A stretch of DNA of 64,000 bases. Source: Mycolicibacterium monacense. Lineage in GTDB: Bacteria > Actinomycetota > Actinomycetes > Mycobacteriales > Mycobacteriaceae. Shown in pieces: positions 32,244 through 39,496 of this stretch. The translations under genes and the position numbers were made by a program. Where the stretch lies: contig NZ_AP022617.1 in the NCBI RefSeq assembly GCF_010731575.1, forward strand, positions 5,456,001 through 5,520,000, read 5' to 3'. How positions within the stretch are numbered: the first letter of the stretch is position 1; each line of letters begins with the position of its first letter. The notes beneath the pieces are model-generated. The model worked only from the letters and a program-made list of their open reading frames with translations. It was not told the DNA's origin and ran no database searches.

Positions 32244-33254
32244 CGACGTCTCGCCCGCGGTCCAGCACGCCATCAGGTGGTCGGCCAGGCGGTTCTCCAC
32301 CAGTGCGTGCGCCCGGATGCCGAACACCACGTCGGCGTCCAGGTGCGGTTCGCGGGCGACGAGATCGCCCACCACATCGGTGCGCACCACCTGCTCGTGG
32401 ACCGCATCGGCTTCGACGTGCTCGCGGTAGAACGCCGCACAGGTCTGCGGTGCGCCCATCCGCTCCAGCGCCTCGACCAGCCGGCGCGATCCGGGTGAGG
32501 AGGTGATCTCGGTGGAGGCGAAATGGCCGACGGCGGCTCCGCGCAGCGCGCGGTGCAGACCGAACATCGACATCAGGTTGACCGCTGCCAGCGCCTCGGC
32601 GGGTACCTCGTTGATGTATCCGAGGTAGCTCGCATCCAGGTCGGCGGCGGCCAGGAGGTCGGCGAACAGCTGCTGATGCAACTGCGGTCCGCGGCCGCCA
32701 CCGAACTCGTCGAATTCGACTGCGACGAACGAGGCCTTGGCCTGACCGGTCAACCGCGGGATCGCGAAGGCGTGCGGATCACCCTCCTTGAGGTGGTAGA
32801 GCGAGCGGTGTACGAAGTACTCCCGCATCTGCTCCCAGGTGCCCTTGTCGCGCAGGTAGTACGACGGGCCGCTGGCGTCCGGGTGCCCGTCGACCGGTTC
32901 GACGGCCAGGGCGGTCATCTCATCCGCGGCGGTCCGGTCGGGGTCGATCTCCCCGACGTCGCGGCGCACCGCGGCGAGGAACACCTGTTCCATCTGCCCC
33001 CGCAGGTGCAGCAGCCCGGCGTTCCACTCCCAGTGCGGGTCCACGCCGGCGAAGCCGCGGTAGTGCAGTTCGTAGCACACGTAGAGCGCCAACTGCAGGT
33101 CGAGCCCGTAGGGGTCGGAGTCGGCGAGTGAGGCCTCGATGCGGGACAGGTGGTTGCGGGGGGCTCGCTCGGCGAGCGTGTTCACCACGGCCAGCGAAAG
33201 CGGGCCACGGGCGTCGGGCAACGTCGGTTCAACCATGATCGGCGCGGATGTCAC
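32223..33254 (-). CDS. heme-oxygenase-like diiron (HDO) family protein
   Basis: A 343-residue all-helical protein of the iron-containing redox enzyme family. YELHYRGFAGVDPHWEWN near residue 60, then YFVHRSLYHLKEGDPHAFAI, VAVEFDEFGGG and HVEADAVHEQVV supply the Glu/His metal ligands of an HDO diiron site. Such enzymes oxidise or fragment small molecules, sometimes amino or fatty acids. Start ATG 33254 gives MTSAPIMVEP. The gene overlaps the CDGSH gene by 21 bp tail to tail. Substrate unknown. Confidence 0.82.
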   Translation of the reverse strand: MTSAPIMVEPTLPDARGPLSLAVVNTLAERAPRNHLSRIEASLADSDPYGLDLQLALYVCYELHYRGFAGVDPHWEWNAGLLHLRGQMEQVFLAAVRRDVGEIDPDRTAADEMTALAVEPVDGHPDASGPSYYLRDKGTWEQMREYFVHRSLYHLKEGDPHAFAIPRLTGQAKASFVAVEFDEFGGGRGPQLHQQLFADLLAAADLDASYLGYINEVPAEALAAVNLMSMFGLHRALRGAAVGHFASTEITSSPGSRRLVEALERMGAPQTCAAFYREHVEADAVHEQVVRTDVVGDLVAREPHLDADVVFGIRAHALVENRLADHLMACWTAGETSLRRPLS

Positions 33255-33315
33255 GCCCGGTGAACTACCCGCTACTTGGTCTGTCCAATCGCCCCGCGCC
33301 GGGCGAATCGGTCGG

Positions 33316-34134
33316 TCAGAACCGCCAGAGCGCTTCCTGCGTGGTGCTGGCGATCAGCGCGCCGGCGTCGTCGTACAGCGAACCGACCGCCAGGCCGCGG
33401 GCGTCGCTGTTGTTCACGCCGGTCACCTCGTACCGGTGCCAGCGGTGCGGGTCGAACGGCCGGTGGAACCACACCGAGTGATCCAGCGAGGCCGCCATCC
33501 CGGCGCCCGGCTCGTCGGGGGCGCCGGCCGGCCGGGCGGCGGGCACCGGCCCGAGGTCGGACATGTAGGTCAGCATGCACGCACGGATCAGCGGATCGTC
33601 CTCGATGACGTCGCGGCTGCGGATCCAGAACGGCGGGATCGCGAACGGCGACAGATCGTCCGGGTGGCAGCGGACCTCCAGGCGGTCCACCGCCTCCAGG
33701 TCCGGGGCCTTCGGCACCGCGTCCTCGAACGCGAGGGCCGGCGGTCGCGCCGGATGCCAGTCGGCACTGTCCTCCGGGCGGTGGAATGACGCGATCATCT
33801 CGAGGATGGCCTTACCCTCCTGGATCGCGGTGACGCGGCGCGTGTCGAACGAACGTCCGTCGCGGGTGCGCTCCACCTCGAGTTCGACGTCGATCCCGTA
33901 TTTGCCGCCGCGCACGAAGTAGGCGTGCAGCGACTGCGCCCGCTTGTCGGGATCGACCGTCGCTCCCGCCGCGCCCAACGCCTGCGCCGCGATCAGACCG
34001 CCGAACAGTCGATGCGCCGGACCGCTCGTCACCTGCGGTGCGAGGAACGTGTCGCCGTCGCGGTCGAATTCCAGCAGCCGCGCGATCCAGCTCGCGTCGT
34101 GCGGCCAGGGGGTGTCTCGGAGGGCGGTCATCAT
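33316..34134 (-). CDS. tesB: acyl-CoA thioesterase II (TesB-like)
   Basis: A 272-residue double-hotdog thioesterase hydrolysing acyl-CoA to free acid and CoA. HRLFGGLIAAQALGAAG near residue 40, SLHAYFVRGGKYGIDV near 65, DGRSFDTRRVTAIQEGKAIL and the C-terminal LDHSVWFHRPFDPHRWHRY are TesB motifs. The catalytic Asp, Ser/Thr and Gln positions appear present (aspartate of SLDHS). Two ATG codons occur in tandem (34134, 34131); upstream frame to 34209 is antisense to the TetR tail. Its partner regulator is on the same strand 34 bp upstream. Confidence 0.88.
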   Translation of the reverse strand: MMTALRDTPWPHDASWIARLLEFDRDGDTFLAPQVTSGPAHRLFGGLIAAQALGAAGATVDPDKRAQSLHAYFVRGGKYGIDVELEVERTRDGRSFDTRRVTAIQEGKAILEMIASFHRPEDSADWHPARPPALAFEDAVPKAPDLEAVDRLEVRCHPDDLSPFAIPPFWIRSRDVIEDDPLIRACMLTYMSDLGPVPAARPAGAPDEPGAGMAASLDHSVWFHRPFDPHRWHRYEVTGVNNSDARGLAVGSLYDDAGALIASTTQEALWRF

Positions 34135-34168
34135 AGCCAGACTATCGACCAACTGGTTGGGAGCGCTG

Positions 34169-34849
34169 TCAGGGGGGAGGGGTGCGTGCACGAGCGATCT
34201 GCGCCGCACCGTTCCCGGTGATCAGCCACAGCGTGGCGAGCTGTGTGACGAACTCGTCGAGCGATAGGCGGACGCGACCGTCGACGAAGGCCAGGACGGC
34301 GTCGGCGGTACCGCCGACGATGAACGCCGGAGCGACCCTGGCCAGCGGATCGGCTTCCAGTTCCACGCCGTGCACGCTGCGTCCGTTGTCGATCATCACC
34401 TTGGTCAGGCGGCGCATCACCGCCGCCCGGTGGGCGTGCAGTTCCGGCGAGGCGGACACACCGCCCAGCAGGATCCGGGCGCGGCGAGGGTCGTCGACCA
34501 GTGCGTGCACCGCAGCGGCGACGGCGGCGAACGCCAGCGCGTCCACCGAATCCTGCGTCACGGAGTCCGCGGCGTGAACCGTTGCGGTGCGGACACTTTC
34601 GGCGACGTCGTCGACGACGGCGGCGGCCAGCGCGTCGAGATCCGCGAAACTCTCGTAGAAGTACCGCTTGTTGAGCCCCGCGGCGGCGCACACCTTGCCG
34701 ACCGTCGCAGTGCGCCATTCGTTGCGGGCCATCGCATCCATCGCGGCGTCGAGCAGGCGGGCTCTGCGCTGCCGACGGCGCACGTCCGCGGACTGCCCGC
34801 CGTAGGCGCGCCGCGGCCCCGCTGAATCGTCGCGTTCGGCCGTTGACAC
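34169..34849 (-). CDS. TetR-family regulator of the adjacent P450
   Basis: A 226-residue TetR protein from GTG 34849 (VSTAERDDSAG). The helix-turn-helix spans RRARLLDAAMDAMARNEWR and VGKVCAAAGLNKRYFYESFADLDAL (about residues 30-75), the standard TetR recognition helix. The C-terminal ligand domain is Ala- and Val-rich. It is divergent from the P450 gene with a 22-bp palindrome between them. The pairing and order match Rv3058c/Rv3059, so it likely represses the P450 and itself. It may also be cotranscribed with tesB downstream. Confidence 0.88.
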   Translation of the reverse strand: MSTAERDDSAGPRRAYGGQSADVRRRQRRARLLDAAMDAMARNEWRTATVGKVCAAAGLNKRYFYESFADLDALAAAVVDDVAESVRTATVHAADSVTQDSVDALAFAAVAAAVHALVDDPRRARILLGGVSASPELHAHRAAVMRRLTKVMIDNGRSVHGVELEADPLARVAPAFIVGGTADAVLAFVDGRVRLSLDEFVTQLATLWLITGNGAAQIARARTPPP

Positions 34850-34860
34850 CACCCCATGAT

Positions 34861-34882
34861 TCTGGCACGGTTCGGTACCAGA
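34861..34882. promoter_or_regulatory. inverted repeat between tetR and P450
   Basis: TCTGGCAC and GTACCAGA are 8-bp arms with one mismatch around a 6-bp spacer, centred between the divergent starts at 34849 and 34908. Size and location fit a TetR operator controlling both genes. A GAGGAGGGG ribosome site for the P450 follows at about 34891. Confidence 0.6.
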
Positions 34883-34907
34883 TACACCCGAGGAGGGGAT
34901 CGGGCCG

Positions 34908-36350
34908 ATGACGGCACTGACCGCGCAGCTCACTTCACCGGCGAACACCCACCGTCTCCAGGTCGCCGGCGCGGCCCTCACCTCGCGCTTCCCGAGTCGG
35001 GAGGAGCCCCTGGCCACACCGCCGCCGGGATCGAACCTCAAACCGGTCATGGGCAATTACGGTTTCCCGTTCCTCGGCCACACGCTCAGCGCCCTCGCCG
35101 AACCGCTGGACTTCGCGCGTCGCCGCTACGACATGTACGGACCGGTCTCATGGGCGGGCGGGGTCGGGTTCCGTGTGGTCGCGCTGATGGGTCCCGATGC
35201 GTTGGAGACCGCTTGGATCAACCGCGACAAGGTCTTCTCCAGCACGCGCGGCTGGGCGCCGGTCATCGGGCCGTTCTTCCACCGCGGGATCATGCTGCTG
35301 GACTTCGAGGAGCATCGCGACCACCGCCGGATCATGCAGCAGGCGTTCGCCCGCACCGCGCTGGACGGCTATCTCGAACTGATGCGACCGGGCATCGACC
35401 GGACGCTCGGCGGCTGGCCGGCCTCCGACGCCTTTCCCTTCTATCCGTCCATCAAGCACCTGCTGCTCGAACAGGCCGCCGAGGTGTTCGTCGGCACTCA
35501 CCTCGGGCCCGAATCCGACCAGCTGTCGGCGGATTTCCACGACACCGTGCGCGGCGGGCAGGCGCTGCTGCGGGCGGACGTGCCCGGGGGAGTCTGGGCC
35601 AGGGGCCTGCGCGCGAGGAAAAGGCTCGAACGCTACTTCGGCGATCAGATCGCCGACCGACAGCGGGGCGACGGCGCCGACCTGTTCTCGATGCTGTGCC
35701 GCAGCGAGGACGACGACGGCGCCCGGTTCACCCCTGCCGACATCGTCAACCACATGATCTTCCTGCTGATGGCTGCGCACGACACCACCGCGATCGCGCT
35801 GTCCATGCTCGTCTACGAGCTGGGCCGAAAACGGAAGTGGCAGAAGACACTTCGCGATGAAGCGGTCGGCAGGCCCAATGACGCGCCCACCGTCGGCGAC
35901 CTGGACGCCTACCCCCTGCTCGACGCCGCGTTCAAGGAGATCCTCCGGATGTACGCGCCGGCGGGCACCCTGTTCCGTCAGACCACGCGCGACACCGACA
36001 TCCTCGGACACTTCGTCCCCGCCAAGACCCAGGTGGCCATCAACGTCCACGCGTCGATGCGGCTCGCCGACTGGTGGCCCGACCCTGACACGTTCGACCC
36101 CGCCCGCTTCATCGACCAACCGGGGGCCCGCGCCGCGGTGAGCCGCTACGCGTTCGCCCCGTTCGGCGGCGGGGCGCACAAGTGCATCGGCCAGCAGTTC
36201 GCCGACATGACGGTCAAGACCACCATGCACCAGATGCTTCGGCGCTTCGAGTGGAGCGTCGCCGACGGCTACCGGATCCCGTTGACGTGGGGCACCGGGC
36301 CGACACCGGCCGACGACCTGCCGATCACGCTGCGCACGCTCACGACATGA
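34908..36350 (+). CDS. cytochrome P450, CYP136-like
   Basis: A 480-residue P450 monooxygenase. LMAAHDTTAIALSMLVYEL (about residue 289) is the I-helix with the oxygen-activating AHDTT, KEILRMYAPAGT (about 343) is the ExxR motif, and FAPFGGGAHKCIGQQFADM (about 416) is the heme loop with the Cys ligand. The N-terminal PPPGSNLKPVMGNYGFPFLGH and VIGPFFHRGIMLLDFEEH match my memory of M. tuberculosis CYP136. No membrane anchor is seen. CYP136 substrates are not known; a steroid or lipid is likely. A hairpin follows the stop. Confidence 0.9.
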   Translation: MTALTAQLTSPANTHRLQVAGAALTSRFPSREEPLATPPPGSNLKPVMGNYGFPFLGHTLSALAEPLDFARRRYDMYGPVSWAGGVGFRVVALMGPDALETAWINRDKVFSSTRGWAPVIGPFFHRGIMLLDFEEHRDHRRIMQQAFARTALDGYLELMRPGIDRTLGGWPASDAFPFYPSIKHLLLEQAAEVFVGTHLGPESDQLSADFHDTVRGGQALLRADVPGGVWARGLRARKRLERYFGDQIADRQRGDGADLFSMLCRSEDDDGARFTPADIVNHMIFLLMAAHDTTAIALSMLVYELGRKRKWQKTLRDEAVGRPNDAPTVGDLDAYPLLDAAFKEILRMYAPAGTLFRQTTRDTDILGHFVPAKTQVAINVHASMRLADWWPDPDTFDPARFIDQPGARAAVSRYAFAPFGGGAHKCIGQQFADMTVKTTMHQMLRRFEWSVADGYRIPLTWGTGPTPADDLPITLRTLTT

Positions 36351-36352
36351 GC

Positions 36353-36385
36353 GAGGCCCTGATCGGCGAACCGAATCAGGGCCTC
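36353..36385. terminator. hairpin after P450; native tRNA-Pro terminator remnant
   Basis: GAGGCCCTGAT (36353-36363) pairs perfectly with ATCAGGGCCTC (36375-36385), starting 3 bp after the P450 stop. Before island insertion this site lay just downstream of tRNA-Pro on the minus strand, so it probably ended that transcript as well. There is no T-tract. A related hairpin sits at the same distance from the intact tRNA at 60469-60503. Confidence 0.65.
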
Positions 36386-36396
36386 TGCGAATCACA

Positions 36397-36443
36397 CGAG
36401 TCGGGGTGGCGGGATTCGAACCCACGACCTCTTCGTCCCGAAC
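36397..36443. repeat. attL: 47-bp direct repeat (partial tRNA-Pro)
   Basis: These 47 bases are identical to 60518-60564, and with one mismatch the identity extends left to 36391/60512. They are the 3' half of tRNA-Pro including the anticodon loop. The 5' half of the tRNA is missing here, so this copy is not a gene. It marks the left junction of the integrated element. Confidence 0.93.
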
Positions 36444-36881
36444 CACGACACCAGCGAGTTTGATTGAGTTGACGTCGTTGGGCAGCGTGAGGAACTGCAG
36501 GTCAGCGGTGTTGGTTGGGTTGGGTGTCACGGACGGCATGCGAATCAACTGCGGACTGACTGCGGACCACAGCGAATGGAGTTGATCGACAATGGCCGAC
36601 GCTTTGGTGATCAGGAGAAGTCGGACAAGCAGTCCCACTTCATCCTCTGAGCCCGCAGTGTGAGGTGCACGTCACGTGCGAGACGTACGTACACGTCGAA
36701 GCAATCCGCTCAAGCCGGACTCCTAGTAGTAAGGGCGGTCGCGTCTACCGCGACAGTGATCAAAATTTCCGATGAATGATCGCGCCCGCCGGGGTGGCGT
36801 GTCAGCATCTACTCGCTCGAGCGGTGACCAGAACACGGTGGCATTTCGTTAGCCAGTCGGCACCACGGAGCGGTTGACGGC
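36444..36881. other. island left arm, no gene
   Basis: This 438-bp stretch between attL and the first cargo gene has no convincing coding frame. The plus-strand codons directly after attL would supply seven residues and a stop (36465) to the integrase in the excised circle. A minus-strand frame starting at 36638 runs into attL and looks spurious. Promoter sequences for the gene at 36882 are expected here, but I see no strong box. Confidence 0.6.
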
Positions 36882-37373
36882 ATGGACAATAGATCTGTGC
36901 GGGCTGCGGGGTTCAACGTCGAGGCAGGGACGCTGCTGCTGGCCGTCGTGGAACGCTCCGATGAAGGACCGGCGACGCCAGTGCCCGTTACGACTCCTAA
37001 GCTGACGCCTGCAGACTTGCCCGAAGCGCAGAGTCTCCGCGACCTCGCCAAGCGGGTGGAACAGGAACTCCAGGCCGCACGGGTAGATGCGGTGGGGCTC
37101 GTCCATACGCGCGCGTTCAGGAATCTGCAGTACAACCAGGTCTACGCCCGGGTAACAGCGATCTGCGCGGTCATGTTCGCGGCCGCTGAGCTGAATGTCG
37201 GCTATGAAACCCTGACCACGGAGACGATTGGAACGGCGGTCAGTTGCCCACCGAAGTCGCTCGGCACATTCAACTTCGCCGTGCTGGGCTTCGACCAACG
37301 GCCGAGGTTCTGGACGACAGGATTGGCTGAGGCGTATGCCGCTGCCTACACATTGGTCGGAGGCACGACGTGA
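36882..37373 (+). CDS. RuvC/RNase-H-fold-like protein coupled to kinase
   Basis: A 163-residue protein. Order of elements suggests an RNase-H fold of RuvC/YqgF type: strand VRAAGFNVEAGTLLLAVVE, then a long helix (LRDLAKRVEQELQAARVDAV), strand VGLVHTR, helix VYARVTAICAVMFAAAELN and YETLTTETIGTAV. The acidic catalytic residues expected on strand 1 are missing (Asn in GFN), so it may be inactive. A GGAG ribosome site lies 11 bp before the ATG. Its stop overlaps the kinase start (GTGA), which couples their translation. Fold assignment is an inference without a search; no homologue is recognised. Confidence 0.7.
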   Translation: MDNRSVRAAGFNVEAGTLLLAVVERSDEGPATPVPVTTPKLTPADLPEAQSLRDLAKRVEQELQAARVDAVGLVHTRAFRNLQYNQVYARVTAICAVMFAAAELNVGYETLTTETIGTAVSCPPKSLGTFNFAVLGFDQRPRFWTTGLAEAYAAAYTLVGGTT

Positions 37374-38476
37374 CGGCGCCTGCTCAGATGCCGAGTGAAC
37401 CCAACATCCCGAGCCTCGAGCGTTCCCGTCCACTCCGTTTGGCCTTCGAGTGCCTGCAGACGCTGCCCGAAGGCTCCAACCCGGTGCGCGTCTGGTGGGA
37501 TGAGAATCTGCAGTGCGAGCAGGTCGGAAAGCGGGTCGACCTCTCAAATCTCGATGACGTGCTGCCGGAGCCAGCAATCCTGCGACAGATTCGGCACGAC
37601 CACGTGGTGCCGATCCTCGCTGCGCCGGTTGTAGACGGCTTTCCGCAACCGATGCGGGTGATCGAGATCGTCACCCCGTACTACAAACGGGGCAGCCTGA
37701 CCGACGCGTTCATCCGCGGCGAGCGATTCGGCCCTACGGAAACAGTACGCATCGTGCAAGCCGCATTGCGCGGGTTGGGACACCTCCACGAGGTGCATGG
37801 CATCCTGCACCGCGACATAAAGAGCCCCAACATCCTGTTGACCGAGGACGAATTCCTCGCCAGGGTAGGAGACTTGGGTTGCGCAGGCCGCATCGGCGAG
37901 GACGGGCGCACCCCGGCACTGGACATCCCCACCCTGTACAGCCCGCCCGAACTGGTCGGAACAGGCATTCTTACCCGGGCAAGCGACTTGTATCCGATGG
38001 GGCTCGTGCTGCTCGAGCTGCTCAAAGGCGGATTCGACTATGACGCGTACCCTAAGTCTGACGTCGTGCGTCGTCTGCTGCGAGGCGTCTCTCCGCTGTC
38101 GATGGCCGAGCGTAGCCACCCCATCTGGGCATCGCGATCACTGCGTCGAATCCTGAACAAGTCCTTGCATTCTGTTCCCGGCCAACGCTTTCAGACTGCA
38201 AGCGAGATGGACAATGCCCTGTCTAGAGCCCGTGTCATCGACTGGGCGGAGACCGACACGCTTCGATGGGAAGCGCCGTTCCGCCACCACCGCGGCCGCC
38301 GCGTCCGCGTTGAGGCCGTTCAGCGACGCAAGGGCGGATTCCGTCTATCGACGCAGATCAACAGCGGCAATGGATGGCGCCGCTATGGCTTGGCCGACCT
38401 CGATGTCGAAGCTCTTGATTCATCCCGTGCCCGTAGCTTGTTCGACCAGGCGACAGATAGGGCCATCGTCCGCTGA
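37370..38476 (+). CDS. Ser/Thr protein kinase
   Basis: A 368-residue soluble Hanks-type kinase. Lys54 in QVGKRVDLS and Glu67 in PEPAILRQIRHDHVV fit the ATP-anchoring pair. ILHRDIKSPNILL (residues 145-157) is the catalytic loop with Asp149, Lys151 and Asn154. The magnesium motif reads DLG (168-170) instead of DFG, and SPPE (191-194) replaces APE. No glycine-rich loop is visible. Residues 290-368 form a basic extra domain (RHHRGRRVRVEAVQRRKGG). There is no TM or PASTA sensor, unlike mycobacterial Pkn receptors. It starts at GTG 37370 inside the stop of the upstream gene; its last 94 bp overlap an opposite gene. Confidence 0.85.
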   Translation: MTAPAQMPSEPNIPSLERSRPLRLAFECLQTLPEGSNPVRVWWDENLQCEQVGKRVDLSNLDDVLPEPAILRQIRHDHVVPILAAPVVDGFPQPMRVIEIVTPYYKRGSLTDAFIRGERFGPTETVRIVQAALRGLGHLHEVHGILHRDIKSPNILLTEDEFLARVGDLGCAGRIGEDGRTPALDIPTLYSPPELVGTGILTRASDLYPMGLVLLELLKGGFDYDAYPKSDVVRRLLRGVSPLSMAERSHPIWASRSLRRILNKSLHSVPGQRFQTASEMDNALSRARVIDWAETDTLRWEAPFRHHRGRRVRVEAVQRRKGGFRLSTQINSGNGWRRYGLADLDVEALDSSRARSLFDQATDRAIVR

Positions 38477-38850
38477 GCTGCTCGCTCCACTGCTCGCCGC
38501 TCTGACTCGGTGAGCGCCGCCGACAATCCATCGATTTCATCCCGCCGGCTCCTGTCGATTTCCCACGTTGCTTGAGGGCTCACGCCTCTCGGGACGAGCC
38601 AGCCGTTCAGCGTCAAGTCGTCGAAGACGGCATCGGCGGCTGATTCGGTTACCCCGCGACTGTCAGGCTTTAACCGGCGTAACGCCCGTTGAGCAAGGCC
38701 GGAGGGAAGCGCCTGCAGCACTTCCTCGATGAGTGCTTGACGAATCCATGAATCTCGGCGTAATTCAGCGCCGACCTGTTCGGCGTGTCGCCGCAGGGCG
38801 TCGACCGCAACCAGTACGACCGCATTCGGGGTCAGAAGCGGCTGGTCCAT
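38383..38850 (-). CDS. unknown helical protein (155 aa)
   Basis: A 155-residue, mainly helical protein beginning MDQPLLTPNAVVLVAVDALRR. It has ALIEEVLQALPSGLAQRALRRL in the middle and FDDLTLNGWLVPRGVSPQATW, and a long charged C-terminal helix. No domain is recognised. The last 94 bp overlap the kinase 3' end antiparallel. The start is 12 bp from an inverted repeat and is divergent from the winged-helix-like gene at 38913. It is probably the regulated partner of that gene. Confidence 0.6.
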   Translation of the reverse strand: MDQPLLTPNAVVLVAVDALRRHAEQVGAELRRDSWIRQALIEEVLQALPSGLAQRALRRLKPDSRGVTESAADAVFDDLTLNGWLVPRGVSPQATWEIDRSRRDEIDGLSAALTESERRAVERAAQRTMALSVAWSNKLRARDESRASTSRSAKP

Positions 38851-38862
38851 GCGCTCAAAGTT

Positions 38863-38888
38863 ACTACGCGTTACGCGTCACGCGTAGT
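38863..38888. promoter_or_regulatory. operator-like repeats between divergent genes
   Basis: ACTACGCG (38863-38870) and CGCGTAGT (38881-38888) are perfect 8-bp inverted arms. The same stretch also holds three tandem 7-mers, TACGCGT, TACGCGT and CACGCGT (38865-38885). It lies between the divergent starts at 38850 and 38913, ideally placed for a regulator acting on both. Confidence 0.65.
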
Positions 38889-38912
38889 TATTGCTGCAGT
38901 TACGATCTAACC

Positions 38913-39212
38913 GTGTCACTGGCTGAAAGCAACGAATTGCGGCAGTTGTCGCGCGTGTTGTTCGGCCAGGCCCATCGTCTGTCGGTGATGGTGGGAATTG
39001 CCCGCGGCGGGAAAGAATTCGCCCTCTCCGAGCTCGCTGACGAACTGGGATTTGAGTATCTGAGCAGCATTCAAGACCCGATCAGGGATCTTGAAGCCTC
39101 GGAGTTGATCTCGCGGATACCAAAGGTAGCCAACAAGGTTCGCTTCCGCAAGAACAAGAGCTACGCCTGGAAGTGGGCTGAGGAGCTCGCGTCCCGGTAC
39201 CCCGAGCAATGA
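38913..39212 (+). CDS. winged-helix-like small DNA-binding protein (99 aa)
   Basis: A 99-residue protein from GTG 38913 (VSLAESNELRQLSRVLFG). Residues 20-75 look like a winged helix: HRLSVMVGIARGGKEFALSE, LADELGFEYLSSIQDPIRDL (recognition helix) and EASELISRIPKV, then a wing-like KVRFRKNKSYAWKWAE. This resembles transcription-factor domains that control defence or mobile cassettes. It lies next to a repeat-rich operator and divergent from the 155-residue gene, so autoregulation is likely. An ATG further upstream is out of context because it reads through the operator. Confidence 0.65.
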   Translation: MSLAESNELRQLSRVLFGQAHRLSVMVGIARGGKEFALSELADELGFEYLSSIQDPIRDLEASELISRIPKVANKVRFRKNKSYAWKWAEELASRYPEQ

Positions 39213-39496
39213 TTGGCCGGATCAATGATTTCGATGCCGCGGTGATGTTTAGTTGCGGTTCGATCGAGTTCGCGTGAGTGCCCACCTAATCCCCCGAGCC
39301 GTCTTTTCAACGCGCCCATGCCGCACTCGACGCCAACTGAACGCCCGCCAAGAGAAGTTCGCGGCGGCCAGTTAACCGACGCGATGGTGTGTCGCCGTCC
39401 TTGGAGTCCGACGACGCATCCGAATCCGTCTGTTTGACGGATCGTTGGAGATGGCCTGTGAGAGCTGGTGCCGCCCGACCGTGGGCTACAGGGTCG

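Noticed and set aside
36397..36443. second tRNA-Pro gene
   Set aside because: Only the 3' half is present; the acceptor and D-arm 5' strands are missing.
35148..36638. 496-codon minus-strand frame crossing attL
   Set aside because: It is antisense to the P450 and only stays open across the tRNA fragment; its C-terminal composition is not protein-like.
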